From NCBI GenBank assembly GCA_026261815.1, contig JAMPIT010000379.1:18774501-18838500 (forward strand): a stretch of 64,000 nucleotides of DNA. Direction: 5' to 3'. Of this stretch, positions 47,724 through 61,383 are shown in pieces. Source of the stretch: Monarcha castaneiventris obscurior. Lineage: Eukaryota; Chordata; Aves; Passeriformes; Monarchidae. The translations under genes and the position numbers were made by a program. The stretch's first letter is position 1; every line of letters begins with the position of its first letter. A model generated the notes under the pieces. It saw only the letters and a list, made by a program, of their open reading frames with translations, had not been told where the DNA came from and did no database searches.

Positions 47724-50700
47724 GTTTTTATTTCCCTTCAATTTCTGGTGCTGAAATATGTTTCTTTCAGATGATTCCCTCCTGTCTGCAAATCCAAACA
47801 ACTGAGATGTAATGACAGTTGTGAGCATTAGGAAGAGTATTCTATACATGTTTTGATTGAACATTTTTTCATTCGGTATCCTATTTTTAAAGGCTTTATA
47901 TTAGCTGAGTGAATATCAGCCAATACAAGATTTTCCTGGAAATGGACCAATAGCCACACCTTTGCTGTCATTTGTGCACAATGCCTAGGGATTTAATGGA
48001 ATAGAATACCTGCTTTATATAAAAATACTCATTTTAAAACAAAATGAGATCAGGCATTTTTTTTTTATTTTTTTTTTTGCCACCTAGAATCAGAAAGGAA
48101 ACCATAAACAAGCAATTCCCAAATGCTGTATTGGATGATGGTTCTCATACATCCATATTTAGGGATATTTTCCCGGAAAAAATTCGCTTTTGTGTTTATC
48201 TCACTGCAATTCAGTATCTTTTGCTTGGAAATAATGTCATTTAATATTTCCTAACATTCTGTGGGAATAAAGGTTCATTCCCAATATTCCCACTGGAAAT
48301 TTTAACTATAGGTTGCCATGAAAAGCTGAGTTATTAAGATACAGTTCTACAACTTTCTAATTTTACTTTTTCTACAAAAGGTGGTTCTTGTACTACAAAA
48401 GATGATTCTTCCAGATGCAGCAAATGCCTGAAAAAATATCCACAGATCAACAATTTAATATTTACAGAGGAGACAGAACACTTTTTTCCTGCTCAGGAAT
48501 GGAGCTCAAAAACATCTCTACTGTGATCCCTAGATCTCCTGATTCTGATGAAATTTTATTGCTATGACTGTGCCCTACTCAAACACCAGTGTCTAGACTC
48601 ATATGACACAGCATTAATAATTTACCCTTTTATTTATAAAGCTTATCCCCTTTTACAAGTCAAGATGCTCTAAGATAACTACTCAAGATGTTCAGTGTAT
48701 TTTAAATGAGGTCACAATAACTTTCGATAACATGACAAAGAAGGCCTTTACAAAGCTTTCAAATGGCAAAGAAATTTAAAAAGCATTAAGTTTGCAAAGG
48801 GAAGCACTCACTACAAAAGTACCAGATAACCTTAACTCTGCCCTTTCTGTATGTGAGCACTGTCCTTCTCAGTACATAACTACCTATTCTTATTAAAACA
48901 AAAGCCTGGTGCTTTCTCACTCAGTGCCAGGATGTACTGTGCTCAGGGAACACAAGCTGTTCGATTCTCCATTTGACCCACATAGTCTATTTACTGCACA
49001 CAGTCAAAGCCCTTCTCCAGGCACTTCAGCACAATTCAATGTTCTTGGCCTTGTTGAGTGCCTAGCAGGTAGTGGGACAGTCTGGTCATGAGCCTGCTCA
49101 AGTCGGTGAGGATCTTTTTATACATTTCACTGCACTTGTGTTTGACCTGAAGGAGGTGGCTGTCCTGTGGAAGAGCAGAACGAGGTCCTTTAAGCAGGGG
49201 TGGTGGCCTGACTCATAACAATCAGGCACAGCTGAGGATGAAATCATTCCACAGTTAAATTTATCATTCTTGTCGTATAGATTTCCAGTGGAAAATAAAG
49301 ACTCCTCCCTGCCCAACAGAAAGGAAAAAGAATAAACAAAAAGCAGTTTATCAGTAACTTGCTTTGAAAAGAAAAATTTACTGAACTGAGCAAAATACAT
49401 CTTTGTGAAATAACTCCAAGTCTATATGCACAGTCATGTGTGGCATGTAAAGAAAAGGATTTTTCTCAAAACTTTGTATTTTATGCATCTACCTTCATAC
49501 ACACATATTGAGTCTAAACACAGAGAATCTGAAAAAACCAGTTTACATGTGCATTATGATGCAGAGAAATAAAATAATTATTTTTGTGAAGTTACTGAAA
49601 AACAAATCCCAGAGGCACTCAATCCAAATCTCAGCTTTCCCATCTAGTGCAAAAACGTAAGATTGCTTCCCTCTTTTGAAAATTAAGGTCTTTTCAATAA
49701 AATGTCCTTTCTATTCTCCCCTCCTACTAACACTTTCTCTCCTTGGGGATAGAAACATACCAGCTTTTCTTGTTACAGTTCTCAGAGTAAAACCATCTCC
49801 CTGGCAGCAACCAAGCAAAAATCTTTTAAGTAAGTGACTCATAAAAAAGAAAAAAGAGTCTATGAAACTCTGTGAGATCAATTTGGACTGTTTAAGATAA
49901 TTCAGAGCTGCCCATCAAGAAGAAAAATCCTTGGTTCTTCTCTGTCAGGTGTCTGTATTCCTTCCTTTCTCCTGGAATTTATATAAACGCATGTACAAGA
50001 TCAATAGAAAACCAATGCCGGTGAAAATAAAATTAAGAAAAAAAATCTTTTTTCATTCTGTTGATGTCCTGGTCTCACAAACATTACTCACTTGTTTTTG
50101 GAGGTTTTTTTAATATTAAAATCTTAATCATACAGAAGAATCTTTTTTAAAGGATAGTTGCTCCCTCACAATGCCAATGAGGAGTAGCTGGCCTGACGTT
50201 TTTCTCAAGATTAAGACCTCAGCAATGTTCATCACAGGAAAACTTCCATCTTTGTAGCCAGGAATTTATATAAGTCAGGCAAGAAGAAAGACTCGAATAA
50301 CTATGTCAGCATTCATCTGTGCAAACAGTGAAATTCACAGTTAAACAAAACAGGGGAAATCTCATTAAAATTCATATTAACTGTGGTACTTTAAAAACCA
50401 TTTTTAAAAGTGAAGTTAAATGTTATTTAATAATTTGAGATAAATGTTCCAAAGAATTAAGTCTCGCAACATACAGAATATATTTTAAGATAATGCATTA
50501 ATCACATGTAATCAGTGAGGGGTTTGAGGCTTTGACCTGTGTTTTTCCAGGGCAGACACAAAATCAAGCTTTTGCAAAAGTCAATCTGTTACGAAACACG
50601 AGGCAGCTAACAGAGCATCATTGATGCTTATTAAATATCCTGCACACTTATTGTTTCAGAAATCCTACAAGTAACAACAGATCAAAATACAGGTCCATGA

Positions 50701-53700
50701 ACCAGTGCAAATATTAGCTGTCTAACTAATATATTCTCCAAGCTCTCTTCAACCAGCGTCCCTGAGGAAAACTGCAAAACCAGATGGGTTTGCTGCTGCT
50801 TTCTTACACTGGCACTGCACTTCTGTTTTCAAAGCTAATGTTTCACAACCTTTCTCTAAACTAAAAAGCATCTGACTCAGAAAAATGTTCTTTTCTGTGT
50901 AGAGAAAGAAGAAGGCAGGATTGCTTTCCAGCGCACATCTGCGCCTCTCCTGACAACTCACGGAACGACTCGTGACTGCAGGAATGAGTGATTCCTTAAC
51001 CAACTGTGCCACCATGAGGCCAGAGAGCCCAAATGCACTAAAATCACACAAGTATCTTTGCTATCAAATGTTTTTAAAATTAAGAGCCTTCATAAGCAAA
51101 TATATATGTTTTAGAGATTTAGAAATTTAGGAATTCATAAAGCCAACCAGAGAAAACTCTATTTTTATTCCAAATTAATTACAAATGGCTTGCCAAAGCA
51201 TTGGAATTCACACTGACTTTTTTTCCTCTGTCCTTTGTATTTACCAGTATGTACAAGAGTTTCAGAAATTACAGAGTGTGAGCGATAAGAATAGTGGTAT
51301 AGAGCATTATATAAGAATTAGGTATGGCTTCATTAACATGAATTTCCTTCCAGTTCTTGCAAATTAAACTTATGTACCTTCAGCATCTATTAAATGCATC
51401 AGCATCACCTGGGGCCCCAAAAATACCTGTAACTATATTAGCAACCTAAGGGACTCAAAAAAAAGTTTACAGTAAACATTTAATACATATTGAAAGCATT
51501 CATATCATCCAAGCAGTTAATGCACTCTCCCAAAAAACAGGAACTAGAGTCCTCAGCCCCCTTCCTCCACAAAGGGATAAAGATCCACAGTCCAGGAGCA
51601 TTCCTCTCCCACTATGTAGGGGTATGTAGTGAAGGCGGAGTATGGACTGTGCACAAAGGAATGAGAGGGAAATGGCAGACAAGAAAGAGGGAGAAAGATT
51701 GTTTTCATATTGCAGTTGGGGCCTGTTTACTGAAAATTTAGGAAGTGGGGAGCAAAGAGCAGAACTCTGGTCTTCCCCTCCCAGTCAGATGCTCCCAGTA
51801 CCATGTTATGGATCCATATGTTCAAGTTCAACAGAAGAAGAGGGATTCTTTCACCCTCAGCTCAATTCCCAGGTGAGCAGGGTGATCTCTTGGTGAACAA
51901 AAATTTGAGTGACTTCAACCCCAAAAAAAAAAAAAAAAAAAAGTAAAATTTGTCAGTGGAACCTGTACCTCTGGGATGAAGGTGAAGATAAGTAGGAAAA
52001 TGAGAAAGGTAGTATGCAGACACAGGGGCTGGCAGTGTGGCTTGTTGGGTTATTTCCATTCACCCTGAATCATTGGGGGAACCAATCTGCCACATCCTTA
52101 GAGCTGATCCAGACACTGCATCTGATGTTTTCCCCATCTCTTAATTCCCCAGAATACCTGCAAGAAGTGAGATGAAAAGAGGTAGAACAAGATTTACCTT
52201 ACTCCTACTTCAAATCCCATTCTCATTTTTAAAAGCACAGGCAGTAAAAAGGCAATATAAGGAGTACATTCCACACTTATCACAAGAAGGAACATTCAGT
52301 TCAAAACAAAGGGTTACTCACTGTCATTGCCTATGTGCAAGTACCTACTTTGGGGACAGTCGTTTTTCAGGTTCCATCAACAATATGGACAAAAATTCTG
52401 TGTTCAAAACACTGAACAAAGGCAGGAAGTCGCTTTTGAGACACCACAGGATTTCTGAAACACCTGCATAATGATGTCAAATATAACACAAATCTACAGG
52501 GAACCTGTAGCTGAATCAAAAGGCCTGCATGGGAGCTACATTTCAGCAATAGAATCATGCCCTAAATCATGCCCTAAATAGTTAATTCTATTGGTATCAA
52601 GGACTCATGTAGACAACTACCTATAAAAAACTACATTTCAGTTTTCTAGTCCAGAACTAATTCCCATATGTAAGGTTTGAACTGAAATATAAGAAGACCT
52701 TGCAACCTGGAAGACCATCTAGAGAGCCAGACAGAGGTATTTATCCTTTTGAGATGCCTCACTTGGACCTTCGGTGCCTCTCCAGAAGACCTGGAGCTTC
52801 CCACAGGTTCTGTGTCATCACTGCCAGTCCATGCAGGTGCCTTGAATCCCCAGTGTGCCTCAGAGAGCAGTGAATAGCTTTGTACAGGTAACCAAATAGA
52901 GATTCTAATAAACTTCATTCAACCCAGTTGAGATAAATGTCTGCTCATGGAAGCAGCAGCAGGCAACTTTTCAGAACAGAGACTGGACTCAAATGCAGCC
53001 TTCACACAAGATGTAGATATAGGTGAAACATCTCCCTCCCTGAGTGAAGGCTCTAACCCTTACCTGTGGTTTCCAGACTGGAAGACCTGTGAATCCTTCT
53101 TAAAGACTCAAAGAAAAATATGACTGAGAATAACGGGCATATATAGAGCAAACTACATAGCAAACTACTTATAAGAGATTTTTTTTATGTTGTAGGTCTG
53201 ACAATTCTAATGCAAATTATTTAAGTGTCCACTAACAAAAAGAAATTGAATGCAATGCCCTTAAACTGTCATAAAGAGAGAGAGAGACCTTCAGCTGCAA
53301 TTGCTTCCTGAATAAGAAAGCTGGAGGAGACTTAAGCCAAATGTGTTAATCCCAGCCTAACGGCTGCCTCAGGGAGACACTTTGGTGCTGCTTCTCTGCA
53401 AATTCCTGACTGAGTGGGTTAGCTGATCCCTTGCTCAGGGGCAGCAGTTGTTATGAATCCCATCACAGATGACTGATGCCTATTCTGCGTTGTAGAAGTA
53501 ACTTTGGCATCTATGATGGAACGGTAAAAACTTTGAATGATGATTCTCAATAGAAACCTTTTTTTTTTTTTGGCCTGTTTTCATTTCTCAAGCTGCTACA
53601 GGAGCAGCAAAAAAGAAAGTTACAAAACTACTTAATTAACTTTTAATTTTCTGAATTTTCATATTTCTTAGTAATAAAGTAACAGAGAGAAGAATCTTTA

Positions 53701-54032
53701 ATTTTAACATCATTGTAATGTATCCATTTAATTTAATAACCTGAAGTACACACAAATTTGAGGGGTTGTACTGGGAAACACATAAGGTTTTTTTATAGGG
53801 AAGGGTAGAATTTTAAATCATGTTCAAAGAAGTTGCTCATTTTATTAATTTTGTTTTTCATGCAACGTTTTTTAACTAAAACCCAGCATATTCAAACACA
53901 TGTACCCACACACAAGGTGTCTGTTTGGAAGTTCTGCTCTAAAGACAGGAGTCAGTATCTTCAAATTTGTCAGATTCTGCTCACTCAGATGGGCGCCTGC
54001 TTTCCTCATTCACTGCTGCCTCACGTTTTTGC
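47724..54032. other. AT-rich non-coding DNA, nothing recognised
   Basis: Contains A20 at 51923-51942, a 12-bp unit repeated twice (aatcatgcccta, 52553-52576), a short (AG)n at 53274-53287 and T13 at 53559-53571. A slightly CpG-richer spot lies near 50930-50975. None is attached to a recognisable gene. The poly(A) run has no cDNA-like sequence upstream of it that I can identify as a retrocopy. Confidence 0.55.
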
Positions 54033-54675
54033 AGCCCTTGCACCTGGGTTGGGGCAACCCCTGGTACCAACACAGGCTGTTAGATGAACAAATCAAGAGC
54101 TGCCCTGCTGAGAAGGACTCGGAGGTGCTGGTGGATGAGAGGCTGGACATGAGTGGGCAATGAGCACCCACAGGCCAGAAAGCCCAAACATATCCAGGGC
54201 TGCATCCAAAGCAGCACGGCCAGCAGGGCGAGGGAGGGGATTCTGCCCCTCTGTTCTGCTCTGGTGAGACCCCACCTGCAGTGCTGCATCCAGCTCTGGG
54301 GTCCCAGCACACTGACCTGCTGGAGTGAGTCTGGATGAGGGACACCAAGATGATTAGTGGGACCCTTCCCATGAGGAAAGGCTGAGACCAAAGCCTGAAA
54401 GCCTGGAAAAGAGAAGGCTTCAGGGTGACCTAATTACGGCCTTCCAGTACCTGAAGGGAGCCTACAAGAAAGACAGAGAAGGACTTGTAGTGACAGGAAG
54501 GGGGGGGAATGGCTTTAAACTAAGTGTAGGTTTAGAAATCAGGAAGAAATTCTTTAGTGCGAGGGTGGCGAGGCACTGGAACAGGTTGCCCAGAGAAGTT
54601 GTGGGTGCCCCATTCTCATGAGTATTCATAGGCAGGTTGCTTGGAGCTCTGAGCAATGTGATCTAGGGAAAGGTT
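54033..54675 (+). mobile_element. CR1 LINE fragment: ORF2 tail without 3' terminus
   Basis: This plus-strand copy begins at 'ccttgcacctgggttgggg', in the ORF2 region after the reverse transcriptase. It continues through 'ggtgctggtggatgagag', 'gagaccccacctgcagtgct' (peptide VRPHLQCCIQLWGP) and 'gcactggaacaggttgccc'. It ends near 54675 at 'gtgatctaggg', roughly 80 bp before where a CR1 3' end and its octamer repeat should lie. Both ends are cut, and stops and frameshifts are present. It is one of only two plus-strand CR1 copies in the window. Confidence 0.9.
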
Positions 54676-57364
54676 CTTCTTTTTTACTATACAACTAAAG
54701 ACAGGACTCAAAAATAGGCTTTTCATTTATAAAAAGTAATGGCTCAAAAAATCTAGTTGGATCTATTTATCTATTTCTAGTTGTGAACCCCGTGTCGTAA
54801 CAAGATTATTAAATACACCACAGCGCTATGAAAAGCAATACCTAGATATTCTAATGGAAGAAAAGTAAAGCCAAATCTTATCCTTAGAACTACAGAGAAA
54901 ACCAAAATTGTTTTTCAGAAATAAATACTGGTATGGCATTCATGTGTACCCATTCACTCCTTTGGAATTCTGTCATAGCTTTTGTACATACTATTTTTTC
55001 CCCAGTTTATTTCAATATTTCTTCATTCTTCAGATTACTTCAGAAAAGTACCATTACTTAAGATTGCTGCCTCATTTTAATGCATCATATTACCAGAATT
55101 CCTAAATAATACACAGGTAGCCATAGTTTGTTTTCCAATAAGATGTTTTTTATAACATATTGATCTTGACAGCTTTCCTGACTTGAAGAAAATAAGATTG
55201 TCAGAATTTGGGAAAGAAGATCAGGAAAATCTATCATACATACTACGACTATGGTCTTCATTTTTCAGTGAAGGGTACTTTTTCTCATGCAGAAGACAGA
55301 AATGGATGCAGCATACTGGTTGTGGTGTGTACAGAGGTACTTTCCTGCTCTGGTATGTTAGAAGCTTATTAAGGTTTTATAGTCTTTCTTGCCAAGGACA
55401 TGTCATGAAATAGGCTGTAATTAATTCAGCATGAACATTCAGAAATGAAACGATCCAAAGTCAGGAAATGCAAGTAAAAAAAAGGCTAAAAAGCTTTTCT
55501 GTTTTCATGTTGATGCCAGTAGAAAGATATATTAGACCCCAGATTGTTCAGTTTATTTTTGCACTTAGTTTCATGGAATGTAATTGAAATTCTCATGAGA
55601 GAAAGGCAAATGCATTTGGCCCAGTGTGTTTTTGAACAGAGTATTGTGAGAAAATGATACAGATACTTGAATGCATCTCCGACTTCTTTATAAAGATATA
55701 ATTTTCCACATGTATCAAATTTCATGCATATTGATTTGTCTCTAGACAATTTAGAGAAAGCCAGTTAGATTTAGAATGCTTTATTTTGACTTTGTGTTCC
55801 TTTTTGAGATTTGACTCGGTAGAAGGCAGGCTTTTTGGTAATCATTACTTCTAAGGCGAGATCATCCTGATTTTTACAGCCCCTGTGGTCAAGTCTGCAC
55901 AACCAACACTTTACCATTACAGTATTATATTTTTTATAATGATACATGGGCAAATGCACAAACACTCAAAAAAAAGAAGCAATAATTAGAATTACGAAAA
56001 ACTGTTTTTATCATTGTGCTGAATTGCTCCTGTAGGAGCATGCAAATGAATTCATCTCAGCCAAGGCTACTTCAGCCATTCTAAGATTCTAAAGACATAA
56101 AAACCCCTTTTTTTTCCCCTTCAGTTCAATTTATTTTCTCTGTCTTGTTCTGAAACATCACATTTCTGTCCCAAAACTATCCTTAACATCACCCAGAATG
56201 GAGAGCATTTAGCTCTGACTTCAAACCAAGTCATAAATCAAATATTTTATGACTTGCAAGGTGTAGAATGAGAATTAACAAGATTTTTTTCAGCTTCCAG
56301 AAAGAATACAAAGGTTTACAGTCCAAGTCAATATACAGCTATTAGCATTAATTATTGATGTGATTAATTTTAATGTTTCTCATTATAAAGGGCCGTTTGA
56401 GTAATTTTTAGATGTCTATAACCATTACAAATCCCACCTTTTGTCCTTCACACCTCTTCATAACTAGACCCATAGCATTCAAGTAGACTTTTCTAAGAGG
56501 CACAAAATATTATCTTCAAAAGTTAAAATTAGCTGTAGATCAATTTTCCCGATTACAATGGTATAAAGTGATCCTAAATCAATTTCCATCTATTTGGGAA
56601 GACTGCCTTTTGCATTTTCCAGCTTCTGTCTAATTTCATGTGAATCTGGCATGGTCTTCCAGGGACTGAAGATCCAAGTAATGCCTTTGATTAACTAACT
56701 AGCACGATACCAGAGATAACTAACCACACATCAGTTACTTTGTATTTTCTGCCTGTGTATAAACCTCTTCCCTCTATATTTTAATTTACTTTGAAGCAAG
56801 CTTCTAATCAGTTAAAAGAGCCTCCTCAGACTGACTGTGGGTAGACAGTACGCAGTCAAACCACTGTGCAGGATTTGCTAACTCAGAATCGTGTTCAAGA
56901 TATTACAGGCGGACAGAGTCACCTTTTACCTCCCCGTGGGAAAGGCCCTTCCATCATCTCATGCAACATGACTTCAGGCAGCTTAGGCCTCTAGAAAGTG
57001 CCAGGTGCTCTAGATTGACAAGACATGACTGAAGTTCCAGTGGAAAAAATAATTGCTGGAAAAAGAGATAGAAAAAGGAACTACAATACAAAACTGTTTG
57101 TGGCCCAAAACTATTTGTGCCCAAGAAAAATAGGACAGTGATAGCAGATTCAGTAACTGAACAGTATTTGCCTGCTTGGGTGGTAGAGTTACAAGGAAAA
57201 CTTCAGTTACTGCAAAATGTAATTTTCACTTGTAACCTGACATTTGAATAGACAGAAAATAAATATGTATTTCATGCAATATATATCTGGTCAAAATGTT
57301 GCTCGGATGTTCTCACCAGAGAAAATTCTTGAATGGTATGGCTGAAGCACTTTGCCTGTACATT
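54676..57364. other. AT-rich non-coding DNA; possible conserved-element candidate near 56.3 kb
   Basis: No exon or mobile element recognised. The segment 56331-56420 is dense in TAATTA/ATTA-type cores ('gcattaattattgatg', 'gattaattttaatg'), as some homeodomain-bound enhancers are, but AT-rich DNA gives such words by chance. Confidence 0.5.
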
Positions 57365-57400
57365 CCTAATGCATAGGCATTAGGATGCATCTGATGCATC
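57365..57400. repeat. Cluster of nested palindromes
   Basis: cctaatgc-atag-gcattagg (57365-57384) is a perfect 8-bp hairpin with a 4-nt loop. Starting on its last base, two self-complementary octamers gatgcatc (57384-57391 and 57393-57400) follow, one base apart. Nothing coding is nearby. Confidence 0.9.
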
Positions 57401-60400
57401 ATTTCTCTAAATAGGGAATATTTAGTAACATACAGTTCTTATCCTAAACAAGTCCTGACAATAAAATCTTATGACTTTACCTCTCAACCTCACTCCCACC
57501 CATACACACTCCTCATAAACAAAACTCCTCATTCCAAATGACAAGAAGAAAGGCAATCAAAAGTGAAGTTGTCCATCAGTATTCATTATTTATATCTCGC
57601 CTCATGAGGACACACTGTATCACTACCACAAGTGCTGTTCTCCTGACTTCTCAGCACCAGTGCAAATCCCAGCCTCCCAATGTGCCCTGCCAGAATTTTC
57701 TGTTCTCTTTGCTATTAACTATGGATCATGACTTAATGGTGGGTTGCAGAAAGTCCAAAATGAAGGGATGAAGAAGCCACAGCAAAATACTTTAAAAGTT
57801 TCTCTGTGGCTTTTTGTTCACTTGCTTTTCAGTGTTTCAAATTTGCCTGGACAGAGTGCTATGGTTCTGAAAATGGGGCTGAAGTGCTGCTACAGTTAGA
57901 AGATTGTTTTCTTCTCAACAGCATAAAGCCTTTGCTTTCCACTTTTTAGAAAAAAAATCAGATTGAAAAAATTGTAAGATTTTAATGTTGTCCTCCTGTT
58001 ATAAATTTCCAGTGACAATCAGTATTTACATTTTAGAAGACCCATTTCATATTGATATTCATTTATTAATGTCTTAGAGGTTTTTCTACATTTCTTAATA
58101 ATTTTATTTATCATTAATTTTAAAAGATCTCCATAAATTATATAAAAGGAAACTAAACTGCACTGAAAAAGTCTAAGAAGCCCTGCCTGAGTAAGACACA
58201 GCAGCTTTTACAGAGAACCTGCCCATTCAGAACTGCTTGCCCCTTTGGCAATCTTTGAAACAGAAGCTCATCTGTCAGATCCTGATTAATGCTTTAATTT
58301 AAATCCTCTGATCCTCACTACTAATAAAAATTTGTTTGGAGCAAATAAAGACACAAACGTACCACAAATGGTATTACTCAAACTTTGCCACTTGAGGGCA
58401 GTCATTTCGTGTCCTCTAATAAAATGGTAATTTAGCAGCGATTTCCCATGTTGGCACTCAGCCTGTTCCGAGCCAAACTGCCACTGATACACAGAAACTG
58501 AAAACAAATACGAACTACCTCTTCTGAATAGATAATTTGATCTGAAATTCATCTCAGTCAAACTTTGGGAGAGAAAGCTAAGAAGCTGTGGGAAAATCAA
58601 TCACAGGGTAAGTGCTCAAATGAGAATACAAAAAGGAACAGTTTAAAGGACACTGAGAAAAATTAGATGGTTTCAATCAACTGGGCCTCAAAGATTTGTC
58701 CTGAAGTAGGTAATGCACTTAAAGGCAAATATAAGTGCCTTATATTACACTTGCACTGCAAGCCAATCCTGAAGGATTTGCCCCGAAGCAACCTCAGCAT
58801 TGTTAGTAGTTGTTGTTGAACAAAATGAATAGAAGATGGGTGACGTTCATAAAAAAAAAAAAAAAAAAAAAGGAGAACAGTGAAAAATATGTGGGAGATG
58901 TTGAAAGCAGGGCAGAATAAGGAGGGGCCAAGTTATTGTGTATTAACCATCTCAATTCAGAACTATAAAATACTGACAAATTATAAAGAAATTTGTATGC
59001 TCTTGAAAAGTACAACAGAATGGAGCAAGTACCAACCTAGGTTGCCTAGATAAACACCTTGTCACATCAACTTAATTGTCATCTATGGTAGAATACAGGG
59101 TCTCATGAAAAAAGAAAGGAGAACTGAGTGTAATATATCTTGGTTTTTGTCACATCAACAATAGCTCAGACAGCTTTAGTGAAAAAAAAAAAAAGTGAAA
59201 TAATGATTTAACTACAACCATAGTCTAGAAAAAACATGCTTGAAAATATCTACATAAAGAAAAGTAACCAAATAATTTACAATTTCAACAGTAGGACATA
59301 TTTTGGATCTCCCATTGATTCTGCCACTGCATTCAACCAACACTCCTACTCTGCTCTCATTCAAAAGTCCCCTCCAGCCACTGTCTCACAGCGTTAATTC
59401 AACCACATGATTGTCCTGAATTACTCTGCAAGGCTCACACTCTACATTTCCAGCTTCTTTTTTCAAAATGTGTTTCTGCTTTACTGTTAGACTCATTCAT
59501 CCACTGAAAACAGCCCTCCTTTTAGCCTAGATGCTCTTGCTGTCTCTGCATGACAGTTTCCACAAATCTTCTTGCATATCATGATGGATAGTTGAACAAA
59601 TGCCATTTGCTATGAACCCATGTTATATAACTTAAATTCTGTATACTTTTACATTAAGATACTCATTTAAATTAAATGCCTTCTTTCTATTTTCTATTTT
59701 GTCTTGTTTTGGTTTTTTTTTTAATATTTTGGTAGAAAGATACATTGTCTTGCAAGCTAGCCGAAGTAATTATTTAAGCAAACTGAGGTTTTGCAGCAAT
59801 TAATGGACTGTACATAATTCTTCACACCATGACTGTGAAACCCTTGTATGTGCTCTGTGATAAATGTAAGTTACATATGTATCCAGTGAGGAGAGTGCTT
59901 GAATTCCATCAGTCATTTTCTCTACACTGAAGCTGCTGTAAAGGCCCTATTGCCACCTCCTATTGCCAACAAGAAGGCAGCAGTAGGAGGTAAATGGATG
60001 ACAGAGACTGCTTCATTTCAGTGACACTAAGTCTGAACTTTGATTCTTACTGTAGCTTAAAAAGTGTGAGTTCAGTTCCCCTGATGGAAAAACTACTGTT
60101 AAGAAAGAGGAGTAGTAATAAATTTTACTAAAATATTAATATTGTGCTGAAAAGACAGATGCTTCTCTTACTTCAGAGAAATCAGATTCTACAATATGAA
60201 TCATACTATAGTGAAGATGTTCAGTTTTTTGTAGTTCTTAAATGACCTTCAGAAAATCTCTTGAAAAACAAAAAAAAGCTTGTGACAGTGTGAGTGCCAT
60301 AAGCATTTGAAAGGCTGAGCAGATCTTGATTGAAGGCAGCATGACATTTACTGACACTAGAGATATCTCCTCTTCAAAAGGACTCGGGGATCTTATGAAG

Positions 60401-60524
60401 CGCGGTCAAGTTGATAGGGTTCATATTGTAATTGGAACTTCCATTTAATATGAAGTAGGGATATTATTAAAATCTGCATTGTATTTGCAATGGTAGACTA
60501 ACAAGGTTATCCAGGACACTGGAA
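57401..60524. other. AT-rich non-coding DNA, nothing recognised
   Basis: Includes A21 at 58851-58871 and A13 at 59182-59194. Open frames at 57538-57771 (+) and 58286-58600 (-) are unrecognised and unsupported by splice sites. Confidence 0.55.
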
Positions 60525-60555
60525 GGGAAGGAGGGAGGCTGGGAGGGTAGTAGGG
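60525..60555 (+). repeat. G-quadruplex-type motif in a purine tract
   Basis: Five GGG runs (60525, 60533, 60541, 60545 and 60553) are separated by loops of 5, 5, 1 and 5 nt, satisfying the usual G3+N1-7 rule with one spare run. It sits in a longer G/A-rich stretch (about 60521-60577). Confidence 0.8.
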
Positions 60556-61383
60556 AAGGAGCATGGAAGAAGAGAGGAATTGTTTGGTTTTTGTCTTGTT
60601 GTCCCACACCAAAATAATTTCATGTGATCTAGCCATGAGACTGAGGGCTACATGGTTTTAGCAGGACACCAGAAGGCAAACCAACCCAGCAACGCCTGGA
60701 CATTATGCAGGAAAGACTTGAGCACTGCAATTTAAAAGAATTATTCTTTCTGAGCTGACCGAGTTCTACTGATGCATTGCTCAGTGTCTCAAAGTGGTTT
60801 TAAATACAGTTTGCAATCTTCCTTGAGATGAAGGAGGATGACTGTTAAATATAGGAACAGACCTTCTGAAAGCCCTGAAGAAAGGTAGGGAAACATTTTG
60901 AACACAGATAGTCAGCCTGACCCTACAGTCTACATTGTTTCAATACTCTGGAATTCATCCACAACAATGGTGCAATTAACTACTGTCGCAAGAAAAGTCG
61001 TTTTAAAGTGTTTATATAGTATTGAGAATAATACAGTTTATATTGCATTATAATTAAGCACCAGTTTAATTATTCTTAAAGACACTAAATAACAAAACCA
61101 GATTGCCCCAAAATACATTTCTTCTTCTTTATAACTTATGAATTTGATACATGCTAAAATAAATCTTTTCTGCACGGAACTAAGATCCTCTGTAACATGC
61201 TAAAATGTTTCAGGATTAGTTTCATCCACTGAGTGACTAGATTTATTTTGAGAAATATTAAATTATATGCCCCCCAAAGCATTGTATCTCATTTTTAACT
61301 TGAAAAAAAAAAACCCAAAACTTCAAATGAATAGTTGAAAATTGTGTTCAAAATTTTGAAACATGCTGTTTCCACAGTATGCA
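60556..61383. other. AT-rich non-coding DNA, nothing recognised
   Basis: No gene or repeat recognised before the CR1 boundary. Confidence 0.6.

Noticed and set aside
51923..51942. A20 tract as a processed-pseudogene or SINE tail (also A21 at 58851)
   Set aside because: No cDNA-like or SINE sequence is recognisable upstream and no flanking duplication was found. They are simple homopolymers.
54010..54391. Overlapping minus-strand frames of 100-120 codons
   Set aside because: They are antisense shadows of the plus-strand CR1.
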